Positions 55,574 to 64,000 of a stretch of DNA of 64,000 bases are shown here, in pieces. A model generated the notes under the pieces. The model was given only the letters and a program-made list of their open reading frames with translations. It was not told the DNA's origin and did no database searches. Numbering within the stretch: the first letter of the stretch is position 1; each line of letters starts with the position of its first letter. A program made the translations under genes and the position numbers. The stretch is from Sphingomonadaceae bacterium (GTDB lineage Bacteria > Pseudomonadota > Alphaproteobacteria > Sphingomonadales > Sphingomonadaceae). The stretch lies in NCBI GenBank assembly GCA_019239915.1, contig JAFAZF010000036.1, positions 1-64,000 on the forward strand, given 5' to 3'.

Positions 55574-56764
55574 TCAATCGTCGCTCGGAGGCGCGTAGAG
55601 CCGCGCGGCCTCGGAGAGCTTGGTCGCGAACACCTCGATCTCGTCCTCGCCGATGTTGAGCGGCGGCAGCACACGCACGACATTGTCGCCGGCCGACACC
55701 GTCAGGACATGATGTTCGTCGCGAAGATAGCCGACGAACGCCCTGGAATCGCTCTTGAGCTTGATGCCGAGCATCAGCCCGCGTCCACGCACGCTATCGA
55801 ACAGATGGTCATGGTTCGGGATCATCTGCTCGAGCCGTTGGCGCAGCCGCTCGCCGGTCTTCTGGACCTGCTCGCGGAAGCCCGGCGCGAGGATGACATC
55901 GAGGATCGCCTCGCCCGCAGCCATCGCCAAGGGGTTGCCGCCATAGGTCGAGCCGTGGGTGCCGATCACCATGCCCTTGGCCGCCTCCTCGGAGGCGAGG
56001 CAGGCACCGAGCGGGAAGCCGCCGCCGATCCCCTTGGCGACCGCCATGATGTCCGGACGCACCCCATATTGCTCATGCGCGAAGAAGGTGCCCGAGCGCA
56101 TGTAGCCGCACTGCACCTCGTCGAACACGAGCAGCAGCCGCTTCTCGTCGCAGACCCTGCGCAAGCCCGTGAGAAACGCGTCGCTCGCCGGCTTCAGGCC
56201 GCCTTCGCCCTGGATCGGCTCGACGAGGAAGCCTGCGCTGTTCTCGTCGACGAGCGCGAGCGCGGCATCGAGGTCGTCGAACGGCGCATAGGCGAAGCCG
56301 GGCAGCAGCGGCTCGAAGCCGGAGCGCATCTTGTCCTGGTCGGTCGCCGAGATCGTGCCGAGCGTGCGGCCATGGAAAGCGTTCGAGAAGGTGATCAGCG
56401 TATGCTTCTCGGGGTGGCCGTCGGCATAGTGGTAGCGGCGCGCAGTCTTGATCGCGCACTCGACCGCCTCGGCGCCCGAGTTGGTGAAGAACACCGTGTC
56501 GGCGAAGGTGGCGTCGACGAGCCGCTGCGCGAACTTCTCGCCCTGCGGCGATCCGTAGAGATTGGAGACGTGCATCAGCGTCGCGGCCTGGTCGGCGATC
56601 GCCTTCGTCAGCGCCGGGTGGCCGTGGCCGAGGATGTTGACCGCGATGCCGCTCGCGAAATCGAGATAGCGATCGCCGCCCTCCTCGATGAGGTAGGCGC
56701 CCTCGCCTCGCACCGGCCGGAACCCGCACCGAGGGTAGACCGGCATCAGCGGCGTGATCGCCAT
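55574..56764 (-). CDS. argD: acetylornithine aminotransferase
   Basis: A 396-residue PLP aminotransferase of class [39 protein letters not shown] and [15 protein letters not shown] precede [15 protein letters not shown] and the PLP lysine in [16 protein letters not shown]. It converts N-acetylglutamate semialdehyde to N-acetylornithine, and may also serve in lysine synthesis. The ATG at 56764 is preferred. argF follows 124 bp downstream. Confidence 0.92.
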   Translation of the reverse strand: MAITPLMPVYPRCGFRPVRGEGAYLIEEGGDRYLDFASGIAVNILGHGHPALTKAIADQAATLMHVSNLYGSPQGEKFAQRLVDATFADTVFFTNSGAEAVECAIKTARRYHYADGHPEKHTLITFSNAFHGRTLGTISATDQDKMRSGFEPLLPGFAYAPFDDLDAALALVDENSAGFLVEPIQGEGGLKPASDAFLTGLRRVCDEKRLLLVFDEVQCGYMRSGTFFAHEQYGVRPDIMAVAKGIGGGFPLGACLASEEAAKGMVIGTHGSTYGGNPLAMAAGEAILDVILAPGFREQVQKTGERLRQRLEQMIPNHDHLFDSVRGRGLMLGIKLKSDSRAFVGYLRDEHHVLTVSAGDNVVRVLPPLNIGEDEIEVFATKLSEAARLYAPPSDD

Positions 56765-56962
56765 GGCGGAAGCTCCTTCCAGTTCGTGGTTTTCAACGAG
56801 GTTTGGCCCAACGCAAAAAGGCGGCACGTCCGGCCGCCTTCTCGCGAGCGCGCGCTCTATAGGGGAGCAGGTAGCGCGTCAACGAAACTCCCCTCCCCGG
56901 AAGAGAGCATTGCGCCTCCTCGCAAGCCACCGCAAACCCCTCCTCGCAGGGAGTGGCTTTCT

Positions 56963-57802
56963 CTAGGCCTTGATGCGCCAGCCGGTCTTGAGCAGGCAAT
57001 AGCAGAGCAACCCCAGCGCCGCGTTGAGCAGCAGCAGGCCGATGCCGCCCGCCGTGATCGGCAGGTCCGAGACGCCGAGGAAGCCGTAGCGGAAGCCCGA
57101 GATCACGTAGAAGATCGGGTTGGCGTGGCTGATCGTCCGATACCAGGGCGCGAGGTGGTCGGCCGAGTAGAAGGTGCCCGAGAGCAGTGACAGCGGCTGG
57201 ACGATGAAGTTGGTCACCGCCGCGGCATGATCGAACTTCTCCGCCCATAGCGAGGTCAGCACGCCCATGAAGGCGAGCAGCATCGATCCCATCAGCCCGA
57301 AATAGAACACCGCCCACAGCGCATGGGGCATGACGTGGACGCCTGGCCACAGGCACATCGCCAGCCACACCGCGCAACCGACGAAGAAGGCACGCGTCAC
57401 CGCCGCGCCCATCAGCCCGGTCAGCACCTCCAGGCTCGACAAGGGCGGCATCAGATAGTCGACGATCGTGCCCTGCATCTTGCCCGCAAGCAGCGAGAAG
57501 CTGGAATTGGCGAAGGCGTTCTGGATCATTCCCATGATGATCAGGCCGGGCGCGACAAAATCGGCGAACGGCACCTCCTCGCCGCCGACGTGGACCACGG
57601 CGCCGCCACGCCCCATCGCCACCGTGAAGATCACCAGGAACAGCAGCGTCGTCATCGCCGGCGCCCAGATCGTCTGCAGGTGGACCTTGAAGAAGCGGCG
57701 CACCTCCTTCACATAGAGCGTCCGCAATCCAACCCAGTTGAGCATCGCGATCACCGGCGTGCCCGGGGTTGGAAGCGTTATATTGGGTCGCAAGTCGTCC
57801 AT
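56963..57802 (-). CDS. ABC-2 type transporter permease
   Basis: A 279-residue inner-membrane protein with six transmembrane helices. After a cytosolic start (GLRTLYVKEVRRFFKVHLQT) come TIWAPAMTTLLFLVIFTVAM, the large loop, and the conserved ABC-2 core FIVQPLSLLSGTFYSADHLA. This resembles YadH-like export permeases. The partner ATPase is not adjacent in this window. It is divergent from gcrA across 59 bp. Confidence 0.85.
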   Translation of the reverse strand: MDDLRPNITLPTPGTPVIAMLNWVGLRTLYVKEVRRFFKVHLQTIWAPAMTTLLFLVIFTVAMGRGGAVVHVGGEEVPFADFVAPGLIIMGMIQNAFANSSFSLLAGKMQGTIVDYLMPPLSSLEVLTGLMGAAVTRAFFVGCAVWLAMCLWPGVHVMPHALWAVFYFGLMGSMLLAFMGVLTSLWAEKFDHAAAVTNFIVQPLSLLSGTFYSADHLAPWYRTISHANPIFYVISGFRYGFLGVSDLPITAGGIGLLLLNAALGLLCYCLLKTGWRIKA

Positions 57803-57861
57803 GGCAGGCTCGACTAGAGCCCCGATGCCGGGGCCGCAAGCGACGACGAGAAGGAGCATAC

Positions 57862-58530
57862 ATGGCCTGGACCGACGAGCGCATCGAGCTGCTCAAGACG
57901 CTGTGGGGGCGCGGCATGACCGCGAGCCAGATCGCCGAGGAACTCGGCGGGGTCAGCCGCAACGCCGTGATCGGCAAGGCGCATCGCCTCGGCCTCGAAT
58001 CGCGCCCGTCACCGGTTCGCCCCGGCGAGAATGGCGACGACACCGCCGCAGCGCCCGCGCCGGCCGCCGCGCCGCCCGCTGCCACGCCCACGTCGGCGCC
58101 TGCCGCCGCGGCGCCGCCAGCCGCGCCGCAGCCGCCGCGCGAGCGTCCGCAGCCGGTGTTCGCGACGCCGTCGCCGGCCAATCTCCAGGCGCAGCCGATG
58201 CTGCGCTCGATCGGGCCGGGCGGCTTCCAGCGCCAGACGCCGGGCGAGCAGCAGTCACCGATCCCGCCCGCGCCGCCGCGCCGGCTGGTGCCGGCCAAGC
58301 CCTCTGCAGAGATGGCGGACAAGACAAGCCTGCTCGAGCTCAACGACAAGATCTGCAAATGGCCGCTCGGCCATCCCGGCGAGCCCGACTTCCACTTCTG
58401 CGGGAAGACGGTGAACCCGGGCTTCCCCTATTGCCTCGCGCATTGCTCGGTCGCCTATCAGGCGCAGCTGCCCCGCCGCGACCGGCGCCCGCCGCCGCCG
58501 CTCCCGTTCGGCGGCCCGCGGGTGCGCTAA
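57862..58530 (+). CDS. gcrA: GcrA-family cell-cycle regulator
   Basis: A 222-residue alphaproteobacterial regulator that binds sigma70 and GAnTC-methylated promoters. The N-terminal HTH (MAWTDERIELLKTLWGRGMT ... SRNAVIGKAHRLGL, 1-45) is followed by a long Ala/Pro linker (~60-150). The C-terminal sigma-binding domain ICKWPLGHPGEPDFHFCGKT with YCLAHCSVAY ends before a Pro/Arg tail. The ATG at 57862 follows AAGGAG. The linker is longer than in Caulobacter GcrA. Confidence 0.93.
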   Translation: MAWTDERIELLKTLWGRGMTASQIAEELGGVSRNAVIGKAHRLGLESRPSPVRPGENGDDTAAAPAPAAAPPAATPTSAPAAAAPPAAPQPPRERPQPVFATPSPANLQAQPMLRSIGPGGFQRQTPGEQQSPIPPAPPRRLVPAKPSAEMADKTSLLELNDKICKWPLGHPGEPDFHFCGKTVNPGFPYCLAHCSVAYQAQLPRRDRRPPPPLPFGGPRVR

Positions 58531-58549
58531 AGAACGAACTGGGACAAAT

Positions 58550-58634
58550 CCGTTCGTGCTGAGCCTGTCGAAGCACTGTCCTTCTTTCCCGTTCGAGAGG
58601 AAGAACAGCCCTTCGACAGGCTCAGGGCGAATGG
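58550..58634. repeat. dispersed inverted-repeat element, copy D
   Basis: CCGTTCGTGCTGAGCCTGTC with GAAG (58550-58573) pairs with CTTCGACAGGCTCAGGGCGA with ATGG (58611-58634), spacer 37 bp. It sits between the convergent ends of gcrA and the 58654 gene, where it could end transcription of both. Confidence 0.8.
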
Positions 58635-58653
58635 GTTTTTGTGAAAGGCTCGC

Positions 58654-59358
58654 TCAGATGCAGGCCGCGCGGCGCGCCGTGACCGAACGCTCGACCGCGA
58701 GCGAGAAGCGGTCGCGCAGCGCGGCATAAGCGGCGGTGGGCTGCGCAGCGGTGACGCTGATGAAGCCGCAATGCGCCTCGCCGCCGGCGCCGTCGACATG
58801 CCAGTCGATCGCCACCGCGCCGGGTGCCTGTGCCGGCGCCGACGCCTCGCCGGCGATCTTCCAGTCACCGGCGCCAGGCACGTCCTTGGCCACCGAGCGG
58901 TCGAGCGCGGCCTGCGCGTCGGACGCCCAGTGCGCCGCGTCACCATTGCCGGTGATCGCGACCGCGGCGCCCGCCGCGGCAGCGGGCTTCGGCTGCCGCT
59001 CCTCGACACGGGCGATGCTGCCGTCGGAATTTACGTAGATCGTGGCGTCGTCGTTCGCGAGCGCGGCTACGAAGTCGCGCCGCAACGGCTTCATCAGCAC
59101 GAAGTTCGAACGCAGCGCAGCCGCGAGCACGGTGACGATCAGCACGAGCATCAGCCCGGCGCGAAGCCCGTTCGGCATCTGCGTGCGGGTAAGCGCGACG
59201 AGCGCACCGATCGCCGCGCCCAGCGACATCACCAGGATGATCACGCCCGGCGTGCCCATCGGCCCGAACGCCTCGTAGCCGATCGCCAGCGCAACCAGCG
59301 CAGCGCCGCCCGCCGCGACCCTCCCCTGCCAATCGATATCGTCGAACTCGATGACCAA
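58654..59358 (-). CDS. hypothetical membrane protein
   Basis: A 234-residue protein. Three hydrophobic segments in the first 90 residues (GGAALVALAIGYEAFGPMG; VIILVMSLGAAIGALVAL; AGLMLVLIVTVLAAALRSNF) are followed by a soluble domain with NDDATIYVNSDGSIARVEER and Ala-rich stretches. No family is recognised. A role near the divergent parE gene is not implied. Confidence 0.65.
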   Translation of the reverse strand: MVIEFDDIDWQGRVAAGGAALVALAIGYEAFGPMGTPGVIILVMSLGAAIGALVALTRTQMPNGLRAGLMLVLIVTVLAAALRSNFVLMKPLRRDFVAALANDDATIYVNSDGSIARVEERQPKPAAAAGAAVAITGNGDAAHWASDAQAALDRSVAKDVPGAGDWKIAGEASAPAQAPGAVAIDWHVDGAGGEAHCGFISVTAAQPTAAYAALRDRFSLAVERSVTARRAACI

Positions 59359-59492
59359 CGCCGCCTCCCTGATACGAAGGTCATGCTACGCGGGCGCCTT
59401 TCAGGCTCGGTGCACGCCGTTGCGAACAACTATCCACAATATGCGTAATTGCGGCCCTTTGCCCTCGCCGGACCGTCGCGCTAGATTCGGCC

Positions 59493-61496
59493 ATGGCCGA
59501 TACCGACAAGAAGGATGGCGACGATCTCTTCGCCTCCGCCCGCTCGACATCCTCGGGCGACTATGACGCTTCCGCGATCGAGGTACTCGAAGGGCTTGAG
59601 CCGGTGCGCCGCCGGCCGGGCATGTATATCGGCGGCGTCGACGAGCGCGCGCTCCACCATCTCGTCGCCGAGGTGCTCGACAACGCGATGGACGAGGCGG
59701 TGGCGGGGCACGCCACCCGCATCGAGGTCTCGCTGCAGGCCGGCAACCGCATCACGGTGATCGACAATGGTCGCGGCATGCCGGTCGATCCGCACCCGAA
59801 ATTCCCCGGCAAGAGCGCGCTCGAAGTCATCTTGACGATGCTGCATTCGGGCGGGAAGTTCTCCGACAAGGCCTATGCCACGTCCGGCGGTCTGCATGGT
59901 GTCGGCATCTCGGTGGTGAACGCGCTGTCGTCCGAGACGGCGATCGAGGTCGCGCGCAACAAGGAGCTTTATCGTCAGCGCTTCTCCAAGGGCCATCCGC
60001 TCGGGCCGCTCGAGAAGCTCGGCGCGGCGCCGAACCGGCGCGGCACCAGCGTCTCCTTCGTGCCCGATACCGAGATCTTCGGCGAAGGCGCGCGTTTCCG
60101 TCCCGGCCGGCTTTATCGGCTCACCCGCTCCAAGGCCTATCTGTTCGCGGGCGTCGAGATACGCTGGCGTTGCGATCCCTCGCTGATCGATGACGTGACG
60201 CCAGCGGAGGCGACCTTCCAGTTCCCCGGCGGCCTCGCCGATCACCTCCGCGAGCAGCTCGCCGGCCGCGAATGTGCGACCGCCGACTTCTTCGCGGGCA
60301 AGCAGGATTTCCCCAACGGCCAGGGTTCGGTCGAGTGGGCGGTGGCGTGGCCGCTCTGGTCGGAAGGCAGCTTCTCCTATTATTGCAACACCATCCCGAC
60401 ACCCGATGGCGGCACGCATGAGCAGGGTTTGCGTGCTACGCTGGTCAAGGGCGTGCGCGCCTTCGCCGATCTCGTCGGCAACAAGCGCGCCAAGGACATC
60501 GCGCCCGAGGACGTGATGACCGGCGCCGAGCTGATGCTGTCGGTGTTCATCCGCGATCCGCAGTTCCAGAGCCAGACCAAGGACCGGCTGACCTCGCCCG
60601 ATGCCGCCCGCCTCGTCGAGACCGCGGTCCGCGACCATTTCGATCATTTCCTGTCGACCAACATGGAGCGCGGCAAGGCACTGCTCGGCCTGATCCTCGA
60701 CCGGATGGACGACCGCTTGCGGCGCAGGGCCGAGCGCGACGTCAAGCGCAAGACCGCGACGTCGGCGCGCAAGCTTCGCCTGCCCGGCAAGCTTACCGAT
60801 TGCGCGGCGGACTCGCCTGCCGGCACCGAACTGTTCATCGTCGAGGGCGACAGCGCCGGCGGCTCCGCCAAGCAGGCGCGCGACCGCAAGACCCAGGCGG
60901 TGCTGCCGATCCGCGGCAAGATCCTCAATGTCGCGTCCGCCAATTCCGCGAAGATCGGCGCCAACCAGGAGATCGCCGACCTCATCCAGGCGCTCGGCTG
61001 CGGGGTGCGCGATCGCTGCGACGCCTCGACGCTACGCTACGAGCGGATCGTGATCATGACCTACGCCGACGTCGACGGCGCGCATATCGCGACGTTGCTG
61101 ATGACCTTCTTCTTCCAGGAGATGCCGGACATCGTCCGGCACGGCCATGTCTATCTCGCGCAGCCGCCGCTCTATCGCCTCACCGCCGGTGCCAAGAGCC
61201 TCTACGCCCGCGACGACGCGCACCGCGCCGAGATCGAGGCGGGCCCGTTCAAGGGCCGCAAGGTCGAGGTCGCCCGCTTCAAGGGGCTCGGCGAGATGAA
61301 CCCGCAGCAGCTTCGCGAGACGACGATGGACCCCAAGACGCGGACCCTGCTGCGCGTCACGCTGCCTGCCGAACACGAGGAGCGCGCGAGCGTGCGCGAT
61401 CTCGTCGACCGGCTCATGGGCCGCAATCCGGAGCACCGCTTCCAGTTCATCCAGCATCACGCGGCCGAGGTCGAGGCGGACGCGATCGACGCCTAG
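59493..61496 (+). CDS. parE: DNA topoisomerase IV subunit B
   Basis: A 667-residue GHKL ATPase subunit that with ParC decatenates chromosomes. The N-terminus has EVLEGLEPVRRRPGMYIGGV, ATP-site NAMDEAVAGHA and VIDNGRGMPVD, and YATSGGLHGVGISVVNALS. The TOPRIM domain has EGDSAGGSAKQARDR and the metal-binding DVDGAHIATLL. The signature spacing favours ParE over GyrB. parC is not in the window. Confidence 0.94.
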   Translation: MADTDKKDGDDLFASARSTSSGDYDASAIEVLEGLEPVRRRPGMYIGGVDERALHHLVAEVLDNAMDEAVAGHATRIEVSLQAGNRITVIDNGRGMPVDPHPKFPGKSALEVILTMLHSGGKFSDKAYATSGGLHGVGISVVNALSSETAIEVARNKELYRQRFSKGHPLGPLEKLGAAPNRRGTSVSFVPDTEIFGEGARFRPGRLYRLTRSKAYLFAGVEIRWRCDPSLIDDVTPAEATFQFPGGLADHLREQLAGRECATADFFAGKQDFPNGQGSVEWAVAWPLWSEGSFSYYCNTIPTPDGGTHEQGLRATLVKGVRAFADLVGNKRAKDIAPEDVMTGAELMLSVFIRDPQFQSQTKDRLTSPDAARLVETAVRDHFDHFLSTNMERGKALLGLILDRMDDRLRRRAERDVKRKTATSARKLRLPGKLTDCAADSPAGTELFIVEGDSAGGSAKQARDRKTQAVLPIRGKILNVASANSAKIGANQEIADLIQALGCGVRDRCDASTLRYERIVIMTYADVDGAHIATLLMTFFFQEMPDIVRHGHVYLAQPPLYRLTAGAKSLYARDDAHRAEIEAGPFKGRKVEVARFKGLGEMNPQQLRETTMDPKTRTLLRVTLPAEHEERASVRDLVDRLMGRNPEHRFQFIQHHAAEVEADAIDA

Positions 61497-61560
61497 GCGG
61501 CTGTCATCGCGTTCGGGCGGTTGCGCGACAAGCGATCTTGCGGCATAGCGCCGCGCATCG

Positions 61561-61583
61561 GGCGGGAGCGTCGGCTTCCCGCC
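61561..61583 (+). terminator. weak candidate terminator after parE
   Basis: GGCGGGA (61561-61567) pairs with TCCCGCC (61577-61583) and is followed by CGTTTG. It is short, without a clean T-run, and could instead be part of the rpsF leader. Confidence 0.3.
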
Positions 61584-61609
61584 CGTTTGCATTGCACGAC
61601 AGCCGGAGG

Positions 61610-61630
61610 GGCGCCGCATGGGGCGGCGCC
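61610..61630 (+). promoter_or_regulatory. GC hairpin in the rpsF leader
   Basis: GGCGCCGC (61610-61617) pairs with GCGGCGCC (61623-61630) around a 5-base loop, 26 bp before the rpsF ATG. It overlaps the region where S6:S18 autoregulatory leaders occur in other bacteria. I cannot confirm the conserved bulged motif. Confidence 0.3.
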
Positions 61631-61655
61631 AGCGATCGGCAGGAGACAGAGAAAC

Positions 61656-62099
61656 ATGGCTCTTTACGAGCATGTGTTCCTTGCGCGCCAGGATCTGGCG
61701 CAGGCGCAAGTGGACGCTTTGGCGGAAACCGCCACCAAGATCGTACAGGAAGGCCAGGGCAAGGTCGTGAAGACCGAGACCTGGGGCCTTCGCAACATCG
61801 CCTATCGGATCGCGAAGAACCGCAAGGCGCATTACGTCATGCTCGAAATCGACGCGCCGGCCGGCGTGATCGCCGAGCTCGAGCGCCAGACCTCGATCAA
61901 CGAGGACGTGATCCGATACATGACCGTCCGCGTCGAGGAGCATGAAGCCGGTCCGTCGGCGATGATGCGCCGCTCGGAGCGGGACCGCGAGCGCGGCCGT
62001 GACCGCGGCGATCGCGAGCGTGGCGATCGTGACCGCGGCGACCGCGGCGACCGTGGCCCCCGTCGCGACGACCGCGACGCCGCCGGCATGGGAGCTTAA
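61656..62099 (+). CDS. rpsF: 30S ribosomal protein S6 with charged repeat tail
   Basis: A 147-residue S6. Residues 1-95 are the classic fold ([57 protein letters not shown]). From ~108 to 143 follows an Arg/Asp/Gly repeat ([20 protein letters not shown]) ending AAGMGA. AGGAGA precedes the ATG at 61656. First gene of rpsF-rpsR-rplI. The extended charged tail is longer than the family core. Confidence 0.95.
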   Translation: MALYEHVFLARQDLAQAQVDALAETATKIVQEGQGKVVKTETWGLRNIAYRIAKNRKAHYVMLEIDAPAGVIAELERQTSINEDVIRYMTVRVEEHEAGPSAMMRRSERDRERGRDRGDRERGDRDRGDRGDRGPRRDDRDAAGMGA

Positions 62100-62102
62100 C
62101 CG

Positions 62103-62327
62103 ATGGCCCGCCCCTTCTTCCGCCGCCGCAAGTCCTGCCCCTTCTCGGCCAAGGACGCGCCCCGGATCGATTATAAGGACGTGCGCCTGCTCCAGGGCTT
62201 CGTGTCCGAGCGCGGCAAGATCGTGCCGAGCCGCATCACCGCGGTTTCCGCCAAGAAGCAGCGCGAGCTCGCCCAGGCGATCAAGCGCGCGCGCCATCTG
62301 GGCTTGCTGCCCTACATCGTGAAATAA
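62103..62327 (+). CDS. rpsR: 30S ribosomal protein S18
   Basis: A 74-residue S18: [60 protein letters not shown] and [12 protein letters not shown] are all canonical. It binds S6 in the 30S platform. It starts 3 bp after the rpsF stop. Confidence 0.97.
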   Translation: MARPFFRRRKSCPFSAKDAPRIDYKDVRLLQGFVSERGKIVPSRITAVSAKKQRELAQAIKRARHLGLLPYIVK

Positions 62328-62340
62328 GGAGGGCTCGGAC

Positions 62341-62931
62341 ATGGACGTGATCCTGCTCGAGCGCGTCGAGAAGCTCGGCGCCATCGGCGACGTCGTCTCC
62401 GTCAAGGACGGCTTCGCGCGCAACTATCTCCTGCCCCGCAAGAAGGCGCTTCGCGCCAACGACGCGAACAAGAAGGTCTTCGAGGCCAATCGCGCGCAGA
62501 TCGAGGCGGATAACGCCAAGCGCCGCGCCGATGCCGAGAAGGATTCGAAGACGGTCGACGGCAAGACCATCATCCTCATCCGCCAGGCTTCGAACACCGG
62601 CCAGCTCTATGGCTCGGTCTCGGCCCGGGACCTCGTCGAGGCGCTCGAATCGGACGGCGCCAAGGCCACCAAGAGCCAGATCGTCCTCGGTAAGCCGATC
62701 AAGGCGCTTGGCCTGCACGAGGTGAAGATCGCGCTTCACCCGGAGGTGTCGGTCACCGTCACCGTCAACGTCGCGCGTTCGCCTGAGGAAGCGGAACTAC
62801 AGGCCCAGGGAGTCGATGTGACCGCCGACCTGTTCGAGCGCGAGGAAGCGGGCTTCACCGAAGCCTATGATCCGAACCTCGAGCCGGGCGAGATCGCGGC
62901 CGAACCCGCGGCGGACGCGGACCCGGCCTGA
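62341..62931 (+). CDS. rplI: 50S ribosomal protein L9
   Basis: A 196-residue L9. The N-terminal RNA-binding domain MDVILLERVEKLGAIGDVVS then KDGFARNYLLPRKKALRA is canonical, followed by the connecting helix and the C-terminal domain (LYGSVSARDLVEALES). The last ~45 residues are an acidic Ala/Glu/Pro-rich tail (GEIAAEPAADADPA), longer than the ~150-residue family norm. It lies 13 bp after rpsR. Confidence 0.96.
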   Translation: MDVILLERVEKLGAIGDVVSVKDGFARNYLLPRKKALRANDANKKVFEANRAQIEADNAKRRADAEKDSKTVDGKTIILIRQASNTGQLYGSVSARDLVEALESDGAKATKSQIVLGKPIKALGLHEVKIALHPEVSVTVTVNVARSPEEAELQAQGVDVTADLFEREEAGFTEAYDPNLEPGEIAAEPAADADPA

Positions 62932-62999
62932 ACTGCGTAGCCGGGCCCTGTGCTCGGCTTCGCTCGCTTTTTAGACTATCCCGTCATCCGGAGCTGGGT

Positions 63000-63043
63000 C
63001 CGGGGTTCCGCCACCCTCGAAATCGGGATGAGCGGAACCCCGG
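63000..63043. repeat. inverted repeat between rplI and PAS gene
   Basis: CCGGGGTTCCGC (63000-63011) is perfectly repeated as GCGGAACCCCGG (63032-63043), flanked by weaker outer arms CCGTCATCCGG and CCGGGGTGATG. It resembles the CGTCATCCCGG-type intergenic repeats of Alphaproteobacteria and lies between convergent genes. Confidence 0.6.
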
Positions 63044-63101
63044 CTAAGCGCCGGGGTGATGCGCGTTCTAGGGTCGCGATCGGCGCTGGATCGCCTTTCG
63101 T

Positions 63102-64000
63102 TCAGCCTTCCTCCGCGGTGAGCAGCAGCACCGCGCCGGTGATGCCGAAGCCCTCCCGGATCGGCGCGAGCGCCATGCAGATCCGGAGCTCGTTCCCGCC
63201 GTTGACGAGCATCGTCGTGTGCACGGTGCGCGCCTCGCCGCGTGCGAGCACCGATTCAAGCTCCTCCTGCACAAGCGCCCGCTGGTTGAGCACGAGCAGG
63301 TCAGTGATCCGCACCCCCTTCAGCCGATCGGGCGTGAAACCGGCGAGCTTGGCCAGGCCGGGCTCGACATGTTCGAAGGTCGCGCGCAGCGTCAGCCGAC
63401 CGACGCCGACGCGGCCGTGTGCCTCGCGCGCCGCCTGCAGCGCGATCCGCTCCTGCGCCTCATGCTCGGAGCGCACCTCGTTGGTGACGTTGCGGAACAT
63501 CACCGCGACCCCTTCGGGCAGGGGGAAGATACGTGCCCGCCAATGCTGGCCGCGCCCGAAATCGGGCGGCATATCGAGCGCCATCGGCTCGCCGCCCTGG
63601 GCTACGCGCCGCATCGCATCGCCAAGCGGGCCGTCCGCGATGCGCGGATAGAGCACCTCGATCGAATGGCCGAGCAGCGCGGAAGCCGGGCTGCCGAAAT
63701 GGACAACGGCCTCCGCATTCACCCGCGTGAAGCAGAGATCGCGATCGAGGATCATCACGCTGCCGCCGACCTGCTCGATCAGCATGTCGAAGCGGATGCG
63801 ATCCTCGCCATCATCGCCGCGAGACTGCGAACCCCGGCCGACGCCACTCTCGCCGGCGGTCAATTCCTCGAAGGCTTCGACGCTGAGCATCACGACACGC
63901 GGCCGGCCATGATGGGTGACGACCAGCGGCCCCTGGCTCACCTTGTCCTGCCACATGCCAAAATTGCGCGTGATGTCCGCAGCGGAAACGAAACGCGGCG
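63102..64000 (-). CDS. Phd/YefM-like antitoxin domain fused to PAS domains (start truncated)
   Basis: The frame is open to the right edge, so the N-terminus lies beyond the window. The visible start FVSAADITRNFGMWQDKVSQ then GPLVVTHHGRPRVVMLSVEA matches the dimerisation/DNA-binding domain of Phd/YefM antitoxins. Two PAS-like domains follow (MLIEQVGGSVMILDRDLCFT; FEHVEPGLAKLAGFTPDRLK), ending TGAVLLLTAEEG. No toxin gene follows downstream. The ATG at 63956 is internal to the antitoxin-like motif and not the start. The likely role is PAS-sensed transcriptional control (inference). Confidence 0.75.
   Translation of the reverse strand, partial: PRFVSAADITRNFGMWQDKVSQGPLVVTHHGRPRVVMLSVEAFEELTAGESGVGRGSQSRGDDGEDRIRFDMLIEQVGGSVMILDRDLCFTRVNAEAVVHFGSPASALLGHSIEVLYPRIADGPLGDAMRRVAQGGEPMALDMPPDFGRGQHWRARIFPLPEGVAVMFRNVTNEVRSEHEAQERIALQAAREAHGRVGVGRLTLRATFEHVEPGLAKLAGFTPDRLKGVRITDLLVLNQRALVQEELESVLARGEARTVHTTMLVNGGNELRICMALAPIREGFGITGAVLLLTAEEG

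Overview
The window looks like the chromosome of a sphingomonad (Alphaproteobacteria, Sphingomonas-like). GC is high, a GcrA-type cell-cycle regulator is present, and there is a large TonB-dependent receptor. The housekeeping blocks tig/clpP/clpX/lon/hupB, rpsF-rpsR-rplI, argD-argF-hslO and queC-queE are recognisable. A family of dispersed inverted intergenic repeats (core CCGTTCG-n-CTGAGC-n-TGTCGAAGG) recurs at least six times.

Region 1 (1-15.5 kb) is accessory and mobile. It has the end of a RecD-like helicase, a DUF6880 protein, a MobA/MobL-type relaxase, three co-directional genes of unknown function (5.9-8.9 kb), a ParB-like protein, a DUF7673-like protein, an orphan DNA methyltransferase, and a divergent pair consisting of a putative regulator and a poly-aspartate protein. 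Two sets of sites look like element-specific operators: a 19-bp inverted repeat at 5761-5818 with a further copy at 8899-8916, and a 20-bp palindrome at 12751-12770. IS wreckage lies at both ends (IS110-type at 2.2-2.4 kb; IS5, IS110 and IS3 pieces at 13.4-15.5 kb). The IS5 gene appears to have an inverted middle third. No type IV secretion genes are present, so this looks like a mobilisable or decayed integrative element.

Region 2 (15.5-21.8 kb) holds an Fe(II)/2-oxoglutarate dioxygenase next to a TonB-dependent receptor, then a frameshifted tyrosine recombinase. Two copies of a roughly 60-bp sequence flank the recombinase.

Region 3 (21.8-38.6 kb) is mostly ordinary chromosome: a TPR-sulfotransferase, an M23 peptidase, xseA and purD with overlapping divergent start codons, a GNAT acetyltransferase, a flavin oxidoreductase, a CNNM/CBS membrane protein, tadA, rpmB, a cell-wall hydrolase, a Flp pilin and tRNA-Val. 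At 33.2-33.55 kb a GIY-YIG nuclease gene is bracketed by a perfect 30-bp inverted repeat drawn from the dispersed repeat family.

Region 4 (38.6-51.3 kb) keeps the conserved order hupB, lon, clpX, clpP, tig, all on the minus strand. It is interrupted by membrane and glycosyltransferase-type genes. The trigger factor carries a long His/Asp-rich and Ala/Lys-rich C-terminal extension.

Region 5 (51.3-64 kb) holds tRNA-Leu, queE/queC, hslO, argF/argD, an ABC-2 permease, gcrA, parE, rpsF-rpsR-rplI, and the start-truncated end of a gene that fuses a Phd/YefM-like antitoxin domain to PAS domains.
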